DNA from: Algoriphagus locisalis
GTDB lineage: Bacteria; Bacteroidota; Bacteroidia; Cytophagales; Cyclobacteriaceae
NCBI RefSeq assembly: GCF_900116615.1
Contig: NZ_FPBF01000014.1
Location: forward strand, 1-38,964
DNA length: 38,964 nucleotides
Direction of reading: 5' to 3'
Position numbers and translations under genes: made by a program. Shown piece after piece: positions 14,068 to 23,168 of the stretch. A model generated the notes under the pieces. That model did no database searches. It saw only the letters and a list, made by a program, of their open reading frames with translations, and was not told the DNA's origin. Each line of letters opens with the position of its first letter. Within the stretch, counting starts at the first letter, position 1.

Positions 14068-16026
14068 TTATTTTTCATACAGTGCCTGTGGCCAGCTGTC
14101 ATTTCCAAGATTCACATCCGGAAGCAGCTTATCAGGATCAATTACTACTCCCGACACTTTCTTGTCAGTTTTCAGCAGGTAATTCCATGTGTCTCCACGC
14201 TGCCAGATCTCAACAGGAAGCATTTTGCGCTCAGTTGTACCGTCATCGTAAGTAACTTCCATCAATACCGGCATCGGCATATCACCTTTGTTTGCCAAAA
14301 CTACTACGTAGTTACCAGCATAAGGAACTACAGCGCTTACTCCCAAATCGATGTTGCCTGTTCCGTAGAACCATCCCTGCCAAAACCATGAAAGGTTTTC
14401 TCCAGCTACATTTTCCATATGATTGAAGAAGTCTGAAGGCTGAGGATGCTTATATGCCCAGGTTTTGATGTAAGATTTGAATGCATTGTCAAACCGATCA
14501 TGACCGAGAATATATTCACGAAGCATCAACAAGCCCATTGCAGGCTTGTTGTACGCCAACATTCCCAAATTTGAAATATTCACTACATCTGGATAGGTAT
14601 CAATTCCTTCTCTAGTCTCGCTTGTGAAGAAATTCACATATCTACGGGTTTCATTCAGAGTGGATGGATATTCCCCATTGTTGAATTCCAAAGTGCTATA
14701 ATGGTTGATAAATGTATTGAAGCCTTCGTCCATCCAAGCGTAACGACGCTCGTTGGTGCCAACGATCATCGGGAACCAGTTGTGTCCAAACTCGTGGTCA
14801 GTCACTCCCCATAGATCTTCTCCTTTGGAATTGTAGCTGCAGAAATTCAAGCCTGGGTACTCCATTCCGTTGATGTCCGCCGCCACGTTAGTAGCTGAAG
14901 CGTAAGGAAATTCGAACCACTTTTCAGAATAATGCTCGATAGAAGCCTTGCTGTATTCAGTTGATCTTGACCACGCTTCTTCACCATTTGATTCTTTAGG
15001 ATAAACCGATTGAGCTAAGATCTTTTTTCCGCTAGGCAAATCGATTTTGGCAGCATCCCAAATAAATGCTTTGGAACTAGCAAAAGCTATATCACGGCTG
15101 TTTTGGATGGCAAAGTGCCAAGTTACTGTTCCGTCTTGCTTTGGTCTGGTCAATTCAGTATTTCCAAGCTCATCTGCAGTGACCAACATCACAGTAGTAT
15201 CACTTTCCTGAGCTTTTGCGTAGCGATCCTGAAGTTCCTTGCTTAGCACTTCTTTTGGATTCAAAAGCTCACCGGAACCTACCACGATATGGTCATAAGG
15301 CACAGTCACTTTGTAATCAAAATCTCCATATTCTAGGTAAAACTCGCCAGCACCCAAATAAGGCTCAACATTCCATCCTTCGATGTCGTCAAAAACGGCT
15401 ACCTTAGGATACCACTGAGCGAAAGCATAGATCCAACCATCTTCCACCTCTAATCTCCCCATTCTATCCATTCCATCAACAGGAACTTTGAATGAAAAAT
15501 CCATAGAAACTGTAGCTGTACCGCCTTTAGCTGGAATTGGCTCATTAAACCAAACTTGCATTCTAGTATCCGAGACGATGTGCTTTGTAGAAACAGATCC
15601 TTTTGAACCGACTTTGGCCTGAAGGTTAGCAATGTCATACCCTCCATCCACATCGCCATTGTAGCGGTTGCCTTGGATCGGAGTAGTCAACGTTCCACGG
15701 GAATCCTCAGTAAACCTGTTTTGCTCCATCTGCATCCAGATGAAATCAAGATTCTCAGGGCTGTTATTGGTATAGGTAAGGGTGATGTTTCCTGAAAGAG
15801 TATGAAGGGAATCATCCAATGTTACCGCAATCTGATAATCGGCTTCGTTTTGCCAGTATCCTAGATTTGGTTTACCGGAGGCAGATCTGGTATAAGTCCC
15901 CTTCCGGTTGATAAACTCTCCAAATTGTTCCTGGTTATTCTCTTTTACTTCTTGAGCAAAAGAATTGCTGACTCCTGCGAGCATGGCTCCTGCAAAAAGC
16001 AGCTTAACTATAATTTTCCTGCGCAT
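14068..16026 (-). CDS. Exported M1 family metallopeptidase
   Basis: A 652-residue secreted zinc peptidase. A signal peptide spans about 1-24 (IIVKLLFAGAMLAGVSNSFAQ in part). The zinc site is HEFGH at 411-415 with Glu434 following in MDEGFNTF (HExxH-x18-E), and the substrate-anchoring motif reads NGMEYPG upstream. It lacks the long C-terminal helical domain of the 852-residue M1 enzyme at 1129, so the two belong to different M1 subfamilies. The C-terminal 100 residues look like a small beta domain. ATG 16026 is chosen rather than an upstream TTG at 16050, because that TTG lies inside the promoter -7 element (16048-16055). Confidence 0.93.
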   Translation of the reverse strand: MRRKIIVKLLFAGAMLAGVSNSFAQEVKENNQEQFGEFINRKGTYTRSASGKPNLGYWQNEADYQIAVTLDDSLHTLSGNITLTYTNNSPENLDFIWMQMEQNRFTEDSRGTLTTPIQGNRYNGDVDGGYDIANLQAKVGSKGSVSTKHIVSDTRMQVWFNEPIPAKGGTATVSMDFSFKVPVDGMDRMGRLEVEDGWIYAFAQWYPKVAVFDDIEGWNVEPYLGAGEFYLEYGDFDYKVTVPYDHIVVGSGELLNPKEVLSKELQDRYAKAQESDTTVMLVTADELGNTELTRPKQDGTVTWHFAIQNSRDIAFASSKAFIWDAAKIDLPSGKKILAQSVYPKESNGEEAWSRSTEYSKASIEHYSEKWFEFPYASATNVAADINGMEYPGLNFCSYNSKGEDLWGVTDHEFGHNWFPMIVGTNERRYAWMDEGFNTFINHYSTLEFNNGEYPSTLNETRRYVNFFTSETREGIDTYPDVVNISNLGMLAYNKPAMGLLMLREYILGHDRFDNAFKSYIKTWAYKHPQPSDFFNHMENVAGENLSWFWQGWFYGTGNIDLGVSAVVPYAGNYVVVLANKGDMPMPVLMEVTYDDGTTERKMLPVEIWQRGDTWNYLLKTDKKVSGVVIDPDKLLPDVNLGNDSWPQALYEK

Positions 16027-16047
16027 ACTATTTATTTGATTTAGTTT

Positions 16048-16055
16048 CAAAAGTA
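16048..16055 (-). promoter_or_regulatory. Promoter -7 element of the exported M1 peptidase gene
   Basis: Minus-strand TACTTTTG matches TAnnTTTG exactly. The expected transcription start near 16041 leaves a leader of about 15 bases to ATG 16026. I see no good -33 TTTG at the expected distance. Confidence 0.5.
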
Positions 16056-16183
16056 AGTATTGCTATTCTAACCTCCTTTATATTTTACATGAGATTCGCC
16101 CTTTAACGAATTTTTAGAAATATCTCATTATTGGAAAAAGCATATTTTCAGTCCACTTTTGGGTTACTATTTACGATCAACCC

Positions 16184-18010
16184 ATGCAAAAACTAGTACT
16201 ACTTGTGTCTTCATTGGCGTTTTGTCTAAGCGTAAATGCCCAAACAGACACTACTACCCAAGATTTAGGAGAGGTCTTGATCCAAGAAAACAGGATCCAG
16301 TTGCCCTTTTCAAAACAGAGCAGAAACATCTCACTAATCAGTAAGCGCCAGATAGAAACTACGCCTGCCAGAAGTTTGGCAGAAGTATTATCCTTCGTAC
16401 CGGGAGTAGATGTCCGGCAGCGGGGTGTCACTGGCGTGCAATCAGATATTAGTATCCGTGGAGGTTCTTTTGAGCAAACGCTGATGCTCTTAAACGGTAT
16501 CAAACTTAGTGATCCGCAAACTGGACATCACATGATGAACATCCCTGTGCCGCTGGTGAATATCGATCGAGTGGAAGTCTTGAAAGGCCCAGCTTCAAGA
16601 ATTTTTGGTCAAAATGCGTACGCAGGAGCAATCAATGTGATCACGGAACTGAGCGATAACAAGTATGCAAGGGTCCAAGGCTATGCCGGAGACTTTGGGA
16701 TGAAAGGACTCAACTTTGCAGGCTCTCTTCCAATGGGAAACTACAAACAAAATCTGGCTGTCTCCTACGATGATTCCAATGGACATTGGTACAATTCCGA
16801 CTATCAAGTGAGTAATATATTCTACGAGGGCGGACTTGACATCAATGAAAGAAATGAGCTAAAAGGCATGATTGCCTATACCGACAGAAGCTTTGGTGCC
16901 AATGGCTTTTACTCCAGTGCCTTTCCAGACCAGTGGGAAAGTGTACAGACTACACTTGCTTCTTTGAGCCATACACTTAATCTGGACAACTTTTACTTAA
17001 ACACACGCGGTTACTTCAGAAGAAATCAAGATGAATATGTACTCAGGAGAGATGAGCCGGAATTCTACCAAAACTTCCACACCACTGACGTTTATGCTTT
17101 GGAGGCAAATGGGTCTTTTCAGAGTATGCTTGGGAAGACAGGCTTTGGACTAGAAACTAGAAAGGAAGCCATCGAAAGCACAAATCTTGGCAACCATGAT
17201 CGGGTATTATCCGGGATCTTTCTGGAGCAACTAGTTACGATTGGAAAAAAAGCAGATCTAAGAGCTGGTGTATATTCCAACTATTACTCAGAATACGGCT
17301 GGAAACATTTCCCCGGAGCTGAACTTGGTTTCCAAGCGACAACGGACCTTAGACTTTATTCAGGCTATGGAATCAGCTACAGAATCCCGACTTACAACGA
17401 TTTGTACTACGTTGGCCCAACCAATATTGGAAATGACAACCTTGTCCCTGAGCAAGCTCAAAACTTCGAAATCGGAGCAAAATGGTCTAAATCAGGCCTA
17501 TTCGCAGAACTGGTCTATTTCAACAGAAGCACCGATAATTTGATCGAATGGACCAGGCCTGATGCAAACACACCTTGGCAACCACAAAATTTCAGTGAAG
17601 TGAAATTCAATGGAATCGAGGCTTCATTAAATTATAGAGTTAGCCCAAATGGCAAAACTTTACACATCAAGGAGTTTAATCTTTCCTATAACTACATAAA
17701 TGCTGATTTGATCAATCAGCCTGGTATCGAAACCCGCTATGCATTGACGGCTTTGAAAAACCAAGTGATCGGAGGAGTATTGATCGGAATAGGTCAAAAG
17801 CTGGAATGGAACACTAAGATGAGAAATGTGGAGCGAATGAATCAGGATCCTTATTTCCTGTTGGATATGCGTGTTGACTACAATAGAACAAGCAAAATCG
17901 GATTCTTTGCCGAAGCATCCAACATTACGGATACAGATTATATGGAAGCGGGAACTGTACAGATGCCAGGGCGCTGGTTTAGGGCAGGTTTTATGTTGAA
18001 TTTCGAATAA
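16184..18010 (+). CDS. TonB-dependent outer membrane receptor
   Basis: A 608-residue TonB-dependent transporter. Signal peptide at 1-20 (ending SVNAQ). A TonB-box-like stretch LGEVLIQENR (28-37) is followed by the plug domain (about 45-155) with the conserved SLAEVLSFVPGVDVRQRG, SDISIRGGSFEQTLMLLNG and VEVLKGPAS motifs. The rest is a 22-strand barrel pattern ending in the typical aromatic C-terminus (RWFRAGFMLNFE). It is shorter than SusC proteins and lacks the N-terminal carboxypeptidase-like domain and a SusD partner, so it resembles siderophore or cobalamin (BtuB-like) receptors. Substrate cannot be inferred: no riboswitch, Fur-like box or transport operon is visible. Monocistronic with its own terminator. 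Confidence 0.92.
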   Translation: MQKLVLLVSSLAFCLSVNAQTDTTTQDLGEVLIQENRIQLPFSKQSRNISLISKRQIETTPARSLAEVLSFVPGVDVRQRGVTGVQSDISIRGGSFEQTLMLLNGIKLSDPQTGHHMMNIPVPLVNIDRVEVLKGPASRIFGQNAYAGAINVITELSDNKYARVQGYAGDFGMKGLNFAGSLPMGNYKQNLAVSYDDSNGHWYNSDYQVSNIFYEGGLDINERNELKGMIAYTDRSFGANGFYSSAFPDQWESVQTTLASLSHTLNLDNFYLNTRGYFRRNQDEYVLRRDEPEFYQNFHTTDVYALEANGSFQSMLGKTGFGLETRKEAIESTNLGNHDRVLSGIFLEQLVTIGKKADLRAGVYSNYYSEYGWKHFPGAELGFQATTDLRLYSGYGISYRIPTYNDLYYVGPTNIGNDNLVPEQAQNFEIGAKWSKSGLFAELVYFNRSTDNLIEWTRPDANTPWQPQNFSEVKFNGIEASLNYRVSPNGKTLHIKEFNLSYNYINADLINQPGIETRYALTALKNQVIGGVLIGIGQKLEWNTKMRNVERMNQDPYFLLDMRVDYNRTSKIGFFAEASNITDTDYMEAGTVQMPGRWFRAGFMLNFE

Positions 18011-18030
18011 TGGCACTATTTTCCTAAGCG

Positions 18031-18069
18031 AAAAAAGACTGCTTCAGAAGGATTGAAGCAGTCTTTTTT
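18031..18069 (+). terminator. Terminator of the TonB receptor gene
   Basis: Perfect stem AAAGACTGCTTCA (18034-18046) / TGAAGCAGTCTTT (18054-18066) with a 7-base loop, A run before and T run after. It could also act on the minus strand. Confidence 0.92.
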
Positions 18070-18074
18070 TGGAC

Positions 18075-18105
18075 AAAAAAAATCCCGAATAAGTTATCCG
18101 GGATT
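18075..18105 (-). terminator. Terminator of the tRNA-Val pair
   Basis: Minus-strand AATCCCG (18105-18099) / CGGGATT (18087-18081) followed by eight T, directly downstream of the second tRNA. Confidence 0.8.
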
Positions 18106-18110
18106 GAATG

Positions 18111-18185
18111 TGGGAGTTGAGGGATTCGAACCCCCGACCCTCTGCTTGTAAGGCAGATGCTCTGAACCAACTGAGCTAAACTCCC
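18111..18185 (-). tRNA. tRNA-Val (anticodon TAC), copy 2
   Basis: A 75-base cloverleaf: acceptor GGGAGTT/AACTCCC, D arm GCTC...GAGC, anticodon arm TCTGC-CTTACAA-GCAGA (anticodon TAC, reads GUA and related Val codons), T arm GGGGG-TTCGAAT-CCCTC (one G-T pair), discriminator A. CCA is not encoded. Identical in sequence to the copy at 18229-18303. Confidence 0.97.
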
Positions 18186-18228
18186 AAGAAATATAATTTA
18201 CTCACTTTTGAGCTTTGTTAATAAGATG

Positions 18229-18303
18229 TGGGAGTTGAGGGATTCGAACCCCCGACCCTCTGCTTGTAAGGCAGATGCTCTGAACCAACTGAGCTAAACT
18301 CCC
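18229..18303 (-). tRNA. tRNA-Val (anticodon TAC), copy 1
   Basis: Identical to the copy at 18111-18185 over all 75 bases, with a 43-bp spacer between them, so a recent tandem duplication or gene conversion. It is the first gene after the promoter at 18337-18367. CCA is not encoded. Confidence 0.97.
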
Positions 18304-18336
18304 ATCTTTGTATCCCTTTCCGTTCGTAAGGGAATG

Positions 18337-18367
18337 CAAAGGTAATTTCTATTTCCTCTTAAGCAAA
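18337..18367 (-). promoter_or_regulatory. Promoter of the tRNA-Val operon
   Basis: Minus strand: TTTG (18367-18364), exactly 19 bases, then TACCTTTG (18344-18337). This is a full match to the Bacteroidota consensus. Predicted start near 18330, about 27 bases before the mature 5' end of the first tRNA. Confidence 0.8.
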
Positions 18368-18449
18368 TACATTTCGAAACAACATATCTAATTCATTGAA
18401 AATGAGTAAGAATATTTACAAAATATTTTCTAAAGAAATGATTAGAGCT

Positions 18450-20012
18450 TCAAATATCAAACTTAATCCCCTGCGCCAACGGCAAGGTGGACGAGTAATT
18501 AATTGTATTTGTCTGGCGACGCATGTATGCTTTCCACGCATCAGATCCTGATTCGCGACCTCCCCCGGTTTCTTTTTCACCTCCAAAGGCCCCTCCTATT
18601 TCTGCTCCTGAAGTACCGATATTGACATTGGCAATACCGCAGTCAGAACCAGAAACTGCAAGAAATGCTTCAGCTTCCCGCATATTAGTGGTCATGATCG
18701 CTGAAGATAAACCTTGAGGCACAGCATTTTGAAGCCTGATCGCTTCTGCTAAAGTCTTGTATTTAATCAAGTACAGGATCGGCGCAAAAGTCTCGTGCTG
18801 CACGATCTCGAAATGATTTTCTGCTTCATAGATTGCTGGCTTCACATAGCAGCCAGACTCGTATCCTTCACCACTTAGCACTCCACCTTCTACCACTACC
18901 TTCCCTCCTTCTTCTTCAACTTTTTCTATAGCTGCCAGATACATGTTTACCGCATCTTTATCGATCACGGGACCTACATGATTTTTTTCATCCAATGGAT
19001 TCCCTATTACGAGTTTGCCGTAAGCAGAAGAAAGTCTCTTTTTGACTTCTTCGTAAACATTCTCATGGATAATCAATCGGCGAGTACTCGTACATCTCTG
19101 TCCTGCTGTTCCGACTGCGCCAAATAATGCTCCTCGGATTGCCATATCCATATCAGCATTTTCAGTGATGATAATTGCATTGTTTCCTCCCAATTCCAAC
19201 AGAGACCTACCTAATCTCCTTCCAACTGACTCGGCTACTAATTTACCCATGCGAGTGGAACCGGTCGCTGAAACGAGTGGAATTCTCGCATCATTTGACA
19301 TCAACTCTCCTACCTTGTAATCTCCATTGACCAAAGAGCAAATACCCTCTGGCATTCCATGCTTTTCAAAAATCTCTCCTGCAATTTGCTGACAAGCAAT
19401 ACCGGAAAGCGGCGCTTTTTCAGAAGGTTTCCACACACAGACATCCCCACATACCCAGGCCAAGGCAGCGTTCCAGGACCAAACTGCCACAGGGAAATTA
19501 AAAGCTGAAATAATCCCCACGATTCCCAAGGCATGCCATTGTTCGTACATCCTGTGTCCTGGACGCTCGGAATGCATGGTCAAGCCATAAAGTTGTCGTG
19601 AAAGCCCAACCGCAAAATCACAGATATCAATCATCTCCTGCACCTCTCCTAGTCCCTCCTGATAAGACTTCCCCATTTCATAGGAAACGAGCTTACCTAA
19701 ATCTGCCTTCTTTTCACGCAGAGCATTTCCGATTTCCCGAACGATTTCTCCTCGCTGAGGTGCCGGAACTTGTCTCCAGCGTTCAAATGCGATCTGTGCC
19801 TGCGAAATAACTTGCTCATAGACTTCTTGATTGGTAGCTTGGGTTTTACCTATCAACCTTCCATCAGCCGGTGAAAAAGACGAAAAAGATGATTCACCGG
19901 AATCGATCCAATTGACTCCAGTAGAGGCTCCTAAGTTTTCAGGCTTAATGCCTAATCTCTTCAAAGATGCTTGAATTCCGAATTGATCTTCCATTGTATT
20001 TGGGTTTTTCAT
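18450..20012 (-). CDS. ALDH7-type aldehyde dehydrogenase (alpha-aminoadipic semialdehyde dehydrogenase family)
   Basis: A 520-residue NAD-dependent aldehyde dehydrogenase of the ALDH7A1/antiquitin/AmaB family. Catalytic residues: Cys307 (GQRCTST), general base Glu273 (LLELGGNN), Asn172 (SAFNFPVAVWSWN). The C-terminal run GGAFGGEKETGGGRESGSD (in part), with KAYMRRQTNTIN after it, is the family hallmark. In other organisms these enzymes oxidise 2-aminoadipate semialdehyde (lysine degradation) or protect against reactive aldehydes; no lysine-degradation neighbours are present, so the substrate is uncertain. Starts at 20012 (MKNPNT) or 19994 (MEDQFG); the longer is listed. It lies 45 bp downstream of the DUF4421 gene on the same strand, and may be read through from it. 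Confidence 0.93.
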   Translation of the reverse strand: MKNPNTMEDQFGIQASLKRLGIKPENLGASTGVNWIDSGESSFSSFSPADGRLIGKTQATNQEVYEQVISQAQIAFERWRQVPAPQRGEIVREIGNALREKKADLGKLVSYEMGKSYQEGLGEVQEMIDICDFAVGLSRQLYGLTMHSERPGHRMYEQWHALGIVGIISAFNFPVAVWSWNAALAWVCGDVCVWKPSEKAPLSGIACQQIAGEIFEKHGMPEGICSLVNGDYKVGELMSNDARIPLVSATGSTRMGKLVAESVGRRLGRSLLELGGNNAIIITENADMDMAIRGALFGAVGTAGQRCTSTRRLIIHENVYEEVKKRLSSAYGKLVIGNPLDEKNHVGPVIDKDAVNMYLAAIEKVEEEGGKVVVEGGVLSGEGYESGCYVKPAIYEAENHFEIVQHETFAPILYLIKYKTLAEAIRLQNAVPQGLSSAIMTTNMREAEAFLAVSGSDCGIANVNIGTSGAEIGGAFGGEKETGGGRESGSDAWKAYMRRQTNTINYSSTLPLAQGIKFDI

Positions 20013-20057
20013 GCGTTAATAGCCCTGTCAAATGCGATTTGTATTTAGGCCAATAAT

Positions 20058-21083
20058 TTACTCTTTTATGATAATTCGAACAGGGTTCACTTTGTTGAAT
20101 TTTTTCTTAAAACTCTTTCCTGCGTAAATTTTGTATATAAAATTAATTCTGTAGTCTCCCGTATTTACTGCCTGATCATACGGTCCTCCCTTGATCAGAT
20201 TAAGGTTTTTATAGACATAGCTCGTCGTAACGGCAAACCGAGGACCATTATACCCGAAGAAACCACGTAGATAATAGGTAGGAGCGCCCCCCCATTCTTT
20301 GCGTTCCTCCACATTTCTCCACTTGGTATATCCTCCACTCAGATTTACAGCTGCAACCCCCGTCAAATAAAAATTCTTCCAAAAAACCCAAGTTCCTGCC
20401 ATTCCAGCATTAGGACCTGCCATAAAATAACTTGCCCGGTCAAAATTAACTAAATCAGTCTCCGGATTGACAGGCAATAGCAATGAATCACCCCGCATAT
20501 TTCCTCCATATCCTTCAAAGCCTACGAATGGAGAATAGGCTGATTTTTTTTGGATGGAGGACTGGTTCCAGGCTGCCGCAATGGACAGTTTGTCTCCAAA
20601 AAACAAGTAATTCATATTGATTCCCAAAGACATTTGACGCAAATCCTCTCTTAGGTAATCTTCGTCGGAATAAGTCCTGTTTTCCGCATTTATCTTATAT
20701 CCGTTGTAAAATTGCCCAAAGAAATCTACAATAACCTTAGGTGCATAGATGTGAGACTGCAAATCCAAATTCCCCGGCCAATCACCTATTTTATCGGGAT
20801 AAAGAAAACTTACTGGAAAAGAGGCATTAATAGTAAGATCCTGATAGGTAAATCCTAGCCCCATTTTCAATCCAGTATTAGGAACCAACGTGTATCGCTC
20901 ATTTGATTCAGGCGTTTTAGCTACTATTCTAGTGTATTTTCTACTGAAAAAAAGCCTGGACGCCAACACATCACGCGTGCTTTCCACATACGTGGAGTCG
21001 TATTGAAGCTTCGAGTTTTGAGCAAAAGACTTACTACTGCACAGGAACACAAAAAACACTAGTAAAATATTTACTCGAATCAT
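20058..21083 (-). CDS. DUF4421-family outer membrane barrel protein
   Basis: A 341-residue exported protein. Signal peptide at about 1-22 (VNILLVFFVFLCSSKSFAQ). The body is rich in alternating aromatic/small residue strands (GLKMGLGFTYQDLTIN, MSLGINMNYLFFGDKLSIAAAW, RGFFGYNGPRFAVTTSYVY) typical of small outer membrane beta barrels. It matches my memory of DUF4421 (PF14391), a Bacteroidota family of unknown function. The alternative upstream TTG at 21104 adds MRISSPT and spoils the signal peptide start, so ATG 21083 is used. A bidirectional terminator-like hairpin lies 47 bp upstream (21130-21162). Confidence 0.8.
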   Translation of the reverse strand: MIRVNILLVFFVFLCSSKSFAQNSKLQYDSTYVESTRDVLASRLFFSRKYTRIVAKTPESNERYTLVPNTGLKMGLGFTYQDLTINASFPVSFLYPDKIGDWPGNLDLQSHIYAPKVIVDFFGQFYNGYKINAENRTYSDEDYLREDLRQMSLGINMNYLFFGDKLSIAAAWNQSSIQKKSAYSPFVGFEGYGGNMRGDSLLLPVNPETDLVNFDRASYFMAGPNAGMAGTWVFWKNFYLTGVAAVNLSGGYTKWRNVEERKEWGGAPTYYLRGFFGYNGPRFAVTTSYVYKNLNLIKGGPYDQAVNTGDYRINFIYKIYAGKSFKKKFNKVNPVRIIIKE

Positions 21084-21387
21084 AGTTGGTGAGGAAATTC
21101 GCAAGCCGAAAGTTCACTAAAAATTACTCAAAAAAAAATCCGAACCGTAGTCCGGATTTTTTCTGAAACAGGTTGAGGTAGAAAAATGGATTAGTGTTAC
21201 AATCCGCGTTTGAAAAAGTCAAATACTATTGAAAAGTTGTTTAATCACCAGATTAAAGTTATGAACTTCAGCTAATTAAACAAATTATTGTTTGGATTTT
21301 TTAAGCCCAACCAAAATAAACTTGCCAGCAATTACCCTTTATACAACTTTTCCAACAAAGTAAGAACTCACAGACTATTCAATTAAA
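21084..21387. other. Non-coding gap between divergent genes
   Basis: 304 bp between the DUF4421 gene (minus) and the GT2 gene (plus). It contains a terminator-like hairpin (21130-21162) and an A/T-rich inverted repeat AAACAA-ATTA-TTGTTT (about 21279-21294). No exact TAnnTTTG promoter was found on either strand, only near matches. Confidence 0.5.
21130..21162. terminator. Terminator-like hairpin upstream of the DUF4421 gene
   Basis: Stem AAAAATCCG (21134-21142) / CGGATTTTT (21153-21161), with nine T on the minus strand and six on the plus strand. No gene ends here: the genes on both sides point away from it. It may be a leader attenuator for the minus-strand gene or the end of an unannotated transcript. 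Confidence 0.65.
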
Positions 21388-22197
21388 TTGCAGCTACTTC
21401 AACATTACTTCAAAACCTTGAACCCTACCGTTTCCATCATAATACCCTGCTACAATCAAGCAAAGTTCCTTGCTGAAACTGTCCAATCTGCTCTTAATTC
21501 CACCTATTCAGCCCTTGAAATCATCATCGTAAATGATGGCTCAACAGACAATAGTGAAGAAATCGCCGAAGAGTTAACTGAAAAACACAGCAATATCTAT
21601 CTGCTAAATCAGAAAAATGCTGGAGTCGCAGTAGCTAGAAATGCCGGCATTGAGTTTTCTAAAAGTAAATACATCCTGCCTTTAGATGGAGATGACTTGA
21701 TCTCAAAAGAATACCTAGAGGAAGCTATCAATTTCTTAGAAAAAAAACCTCAGGTAAAAGTTGTGTATTGCGAAGCTGTGAAATTTGATGAAAATGGTGA
21801 ACGCCCTTGGAATTTAAAACCCTTTAGTTTAAATGCATTAGCCCGAGACAATATGATTTTTGTAAGTGCTGTTTTCAGAAGAGCCGATGCGCTAGCCGTC
21901 GGTAGCTTCAGCGAGGGCATGAAAATGGGTAGAGAAGACTGGGAGTTTTGGATCAAAATGCTGAAAAACGGTGGAGAGGTGGTCAAATTACCTTTTATTG
22001 GTTTTTTCTACAGGATTCATTCTGGAAGCAAGCGAAAAAAAACAGGGACTTCCCAGAAGAAAAAAGAACGAATTGCATATTTAAACGAGAATCATAGAGA
22101 GTTTTTTGAGCGGGAATTAAATGGCCCACTTCGTATTCAACGAACGTGGTCAAAGCCATATAATAGTCTTATGAAATTTTTGGGCTTACTTTCATAA
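21388..22197 (+). CDS. Glycosyltransferase family 2
   Basis: A 269-residue GT-A fold transferase. The opening PTVSIIIPCYNQAKFLAETVQSAL and IIIVNDGSTDNS are GT2 signatures, the nucleotide-sugar/metal motif is LPLDGDDL (96-103 region), and the acceptor-side ED motif is REDWEFW. It would add a sugar to a surface polysaccharide or glycoconjugate in the cytoplasm or at the inner membrane. No ATG exists in frame between the upstream stop (21361) and the first motif: only TTG 21388 or TTG 21418 (giving MNPTVSIIIPCYNQ) can start it. The second gives the more typical N-terminus. The C-terminus (210-269) is lysine-rich. It is followed by an FkbM methyltransferase and a convergent GT2-like gene. Confidence 0.9.
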   Translation: MQLLQHYFKTLNPTVSIIIPCYNQAKFLAETVQSALNSTYSALEIIIVNDGSTDNSEEIAEELTEKHSNIYLLNQKNAGVAVARNAGIEFSKSKYILPLDGDDLISKEYLEEAINFLEKKPQVKVVYCEAVKFDENGERPWNLKPFSLNALARDNMIFVSAVFRRADALAVGSFSEGMKMGREDWEFWIKMLKNGGEVVKLPFIGFFYRIHSGSKRKKTGTSQKKKERIAYLNENHREFFERELNGPLRIQRTWSKPYNSLMKFLGLLS

Positions 22198-22325
22198 GTC
22201 TGAAAAAACAAACAGCTATCACCGATACAATAAATCTAGCTGTACAAAAACATGATTTATGAAATCGAGCCCGCCTGAGAAGCTCTGCACAAGCTTTGTG
22301 CCCACTAAAAACCTATTTTAACCCT

Positions 22326-23147
22326 ATGAAGAACCATTTTAAGAATACGTTTAAAAAAAAGTGGAAGAAAATCCGTTTTAACCTAAGCGCATCAAATCAC
22401 CCAATATTCACTTTTTATTATAAGAATCTTTACTCCCCTAAAAAGGGAACCTTAGCAGAGTTCATATCGAATTATTCCAAATCAAAGGCCGGAGAATTCT
22501 TTGTGATACAGATTGGAGCAAACGATGGTATCACCAACGATCCGATCCATAAATTCATCAAAAGAGATCATTGGAAGGGGGTATTGCTAGAACCGCAACA
22601 AAATGTTTTCAAAGATGAATTATCCAAAATCTACCGACTTGACAAGGGAATACATCCCATTTGTGCTGCAATAGGTTCGGAAGACGGAAGTCAAAAATTA
22701 CATAAAATCGCGTTTTGCGATAGCAGATGGGCAACTGGATTGGCGTCTTTTTCTCTGGATAAGTTAAAACTGGCTTTTGAAAACGGAGTAGTAGAAAAAA
22801 ACTGTTCAAAAGAAGGCATACAAATTCCCGAAAACCTAGAAGATAGAATTAGTTACAATGAAGTCCCCGTCATATCACCTAAGTCACTCATTAAAAGATT
22901 CAAAATAGCCAAAATTGATTTGTTACAAATTGATGCAGAAGGCTATGATTTGGAGGTGATAAAGATTTTTGACATTGCTAAAACCAAACCTCAAGTGATC
23001 ATTTTCGAAAATGAGAATTTAAATCCTGCTGACTTGGAAAATTGTTATCACTCCCTCAAATCAGAAAATTACCAGCTCAAAGAATTCGGCAGAGATACCT
23101 TGGCGGTGAAAAAAGAATTAACTCAATTCGAGCATTTTTTCCACTAA
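22326..23147 (+). CDS. FkbM family methyltransferase
   Basis: A 273-residue SAM-dependent methyltransferase of the FkbM family. SAM motif I is FVIQIGANDG (59-68), followed by the family's acidic residue in GVLLEPQ. The later IDLLQIDAEGYDLEVIK (about 197-213) is the characteristic FkbM motif. In polysaccharide loci such enzymes O-methylate sugars, which fits the neighbouring glycosyltransferases. ATG 22326 is chosen over GTG 22296 because the extra ten residues look non-native and the GTG falls in a small hairpin. The N-terminus is very basic (KNTFKKKWKKIRF), possibly for membrane contact. The 128-bp gap before it makes co-transcription with the GT2 gene likely but not certain. Confidence 0.88.
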   Translation: MKNHFKNTFKKKWKKIRFNLSASNHPIFTFYYKNLYSPKKGTLAEFISNYSKSKAGEFFVIQIGANDGITNDPIHKFIKRDHWKGVLLEPQQNVFKDELSKIYRLDKGIHPICAAIGSEDGSQKLHKIAFCDSRWATGLASFSLDKLKLAFENGVVEKNCSKEGIQIPENLEDRISYNEVPVISPKSLIKRFKIAKIDLLQIDAEGYDLEVIKIFDIAKTKPQVIIFENENLNPADLENCYHSLKSENYQLKEFGRDTLAVKKELTQFEHFFH

Positions 23148-23168
23148 AACTCCTTTAGTGAAGCAGGA

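Noticed and set aside
18111..18303. tRNA pair as a CRISPR-like or attachment-site repeat
   Set aside because: Both copies are full cloverleafs with promoter and terminator; no integrase or truncated third copy is near.
22287..22301. GCACAA-GCT-TTGTGC hairpin before the FkbM gene
   Set aside because: Short stem without T run; may be chance in a 128-bp gap.
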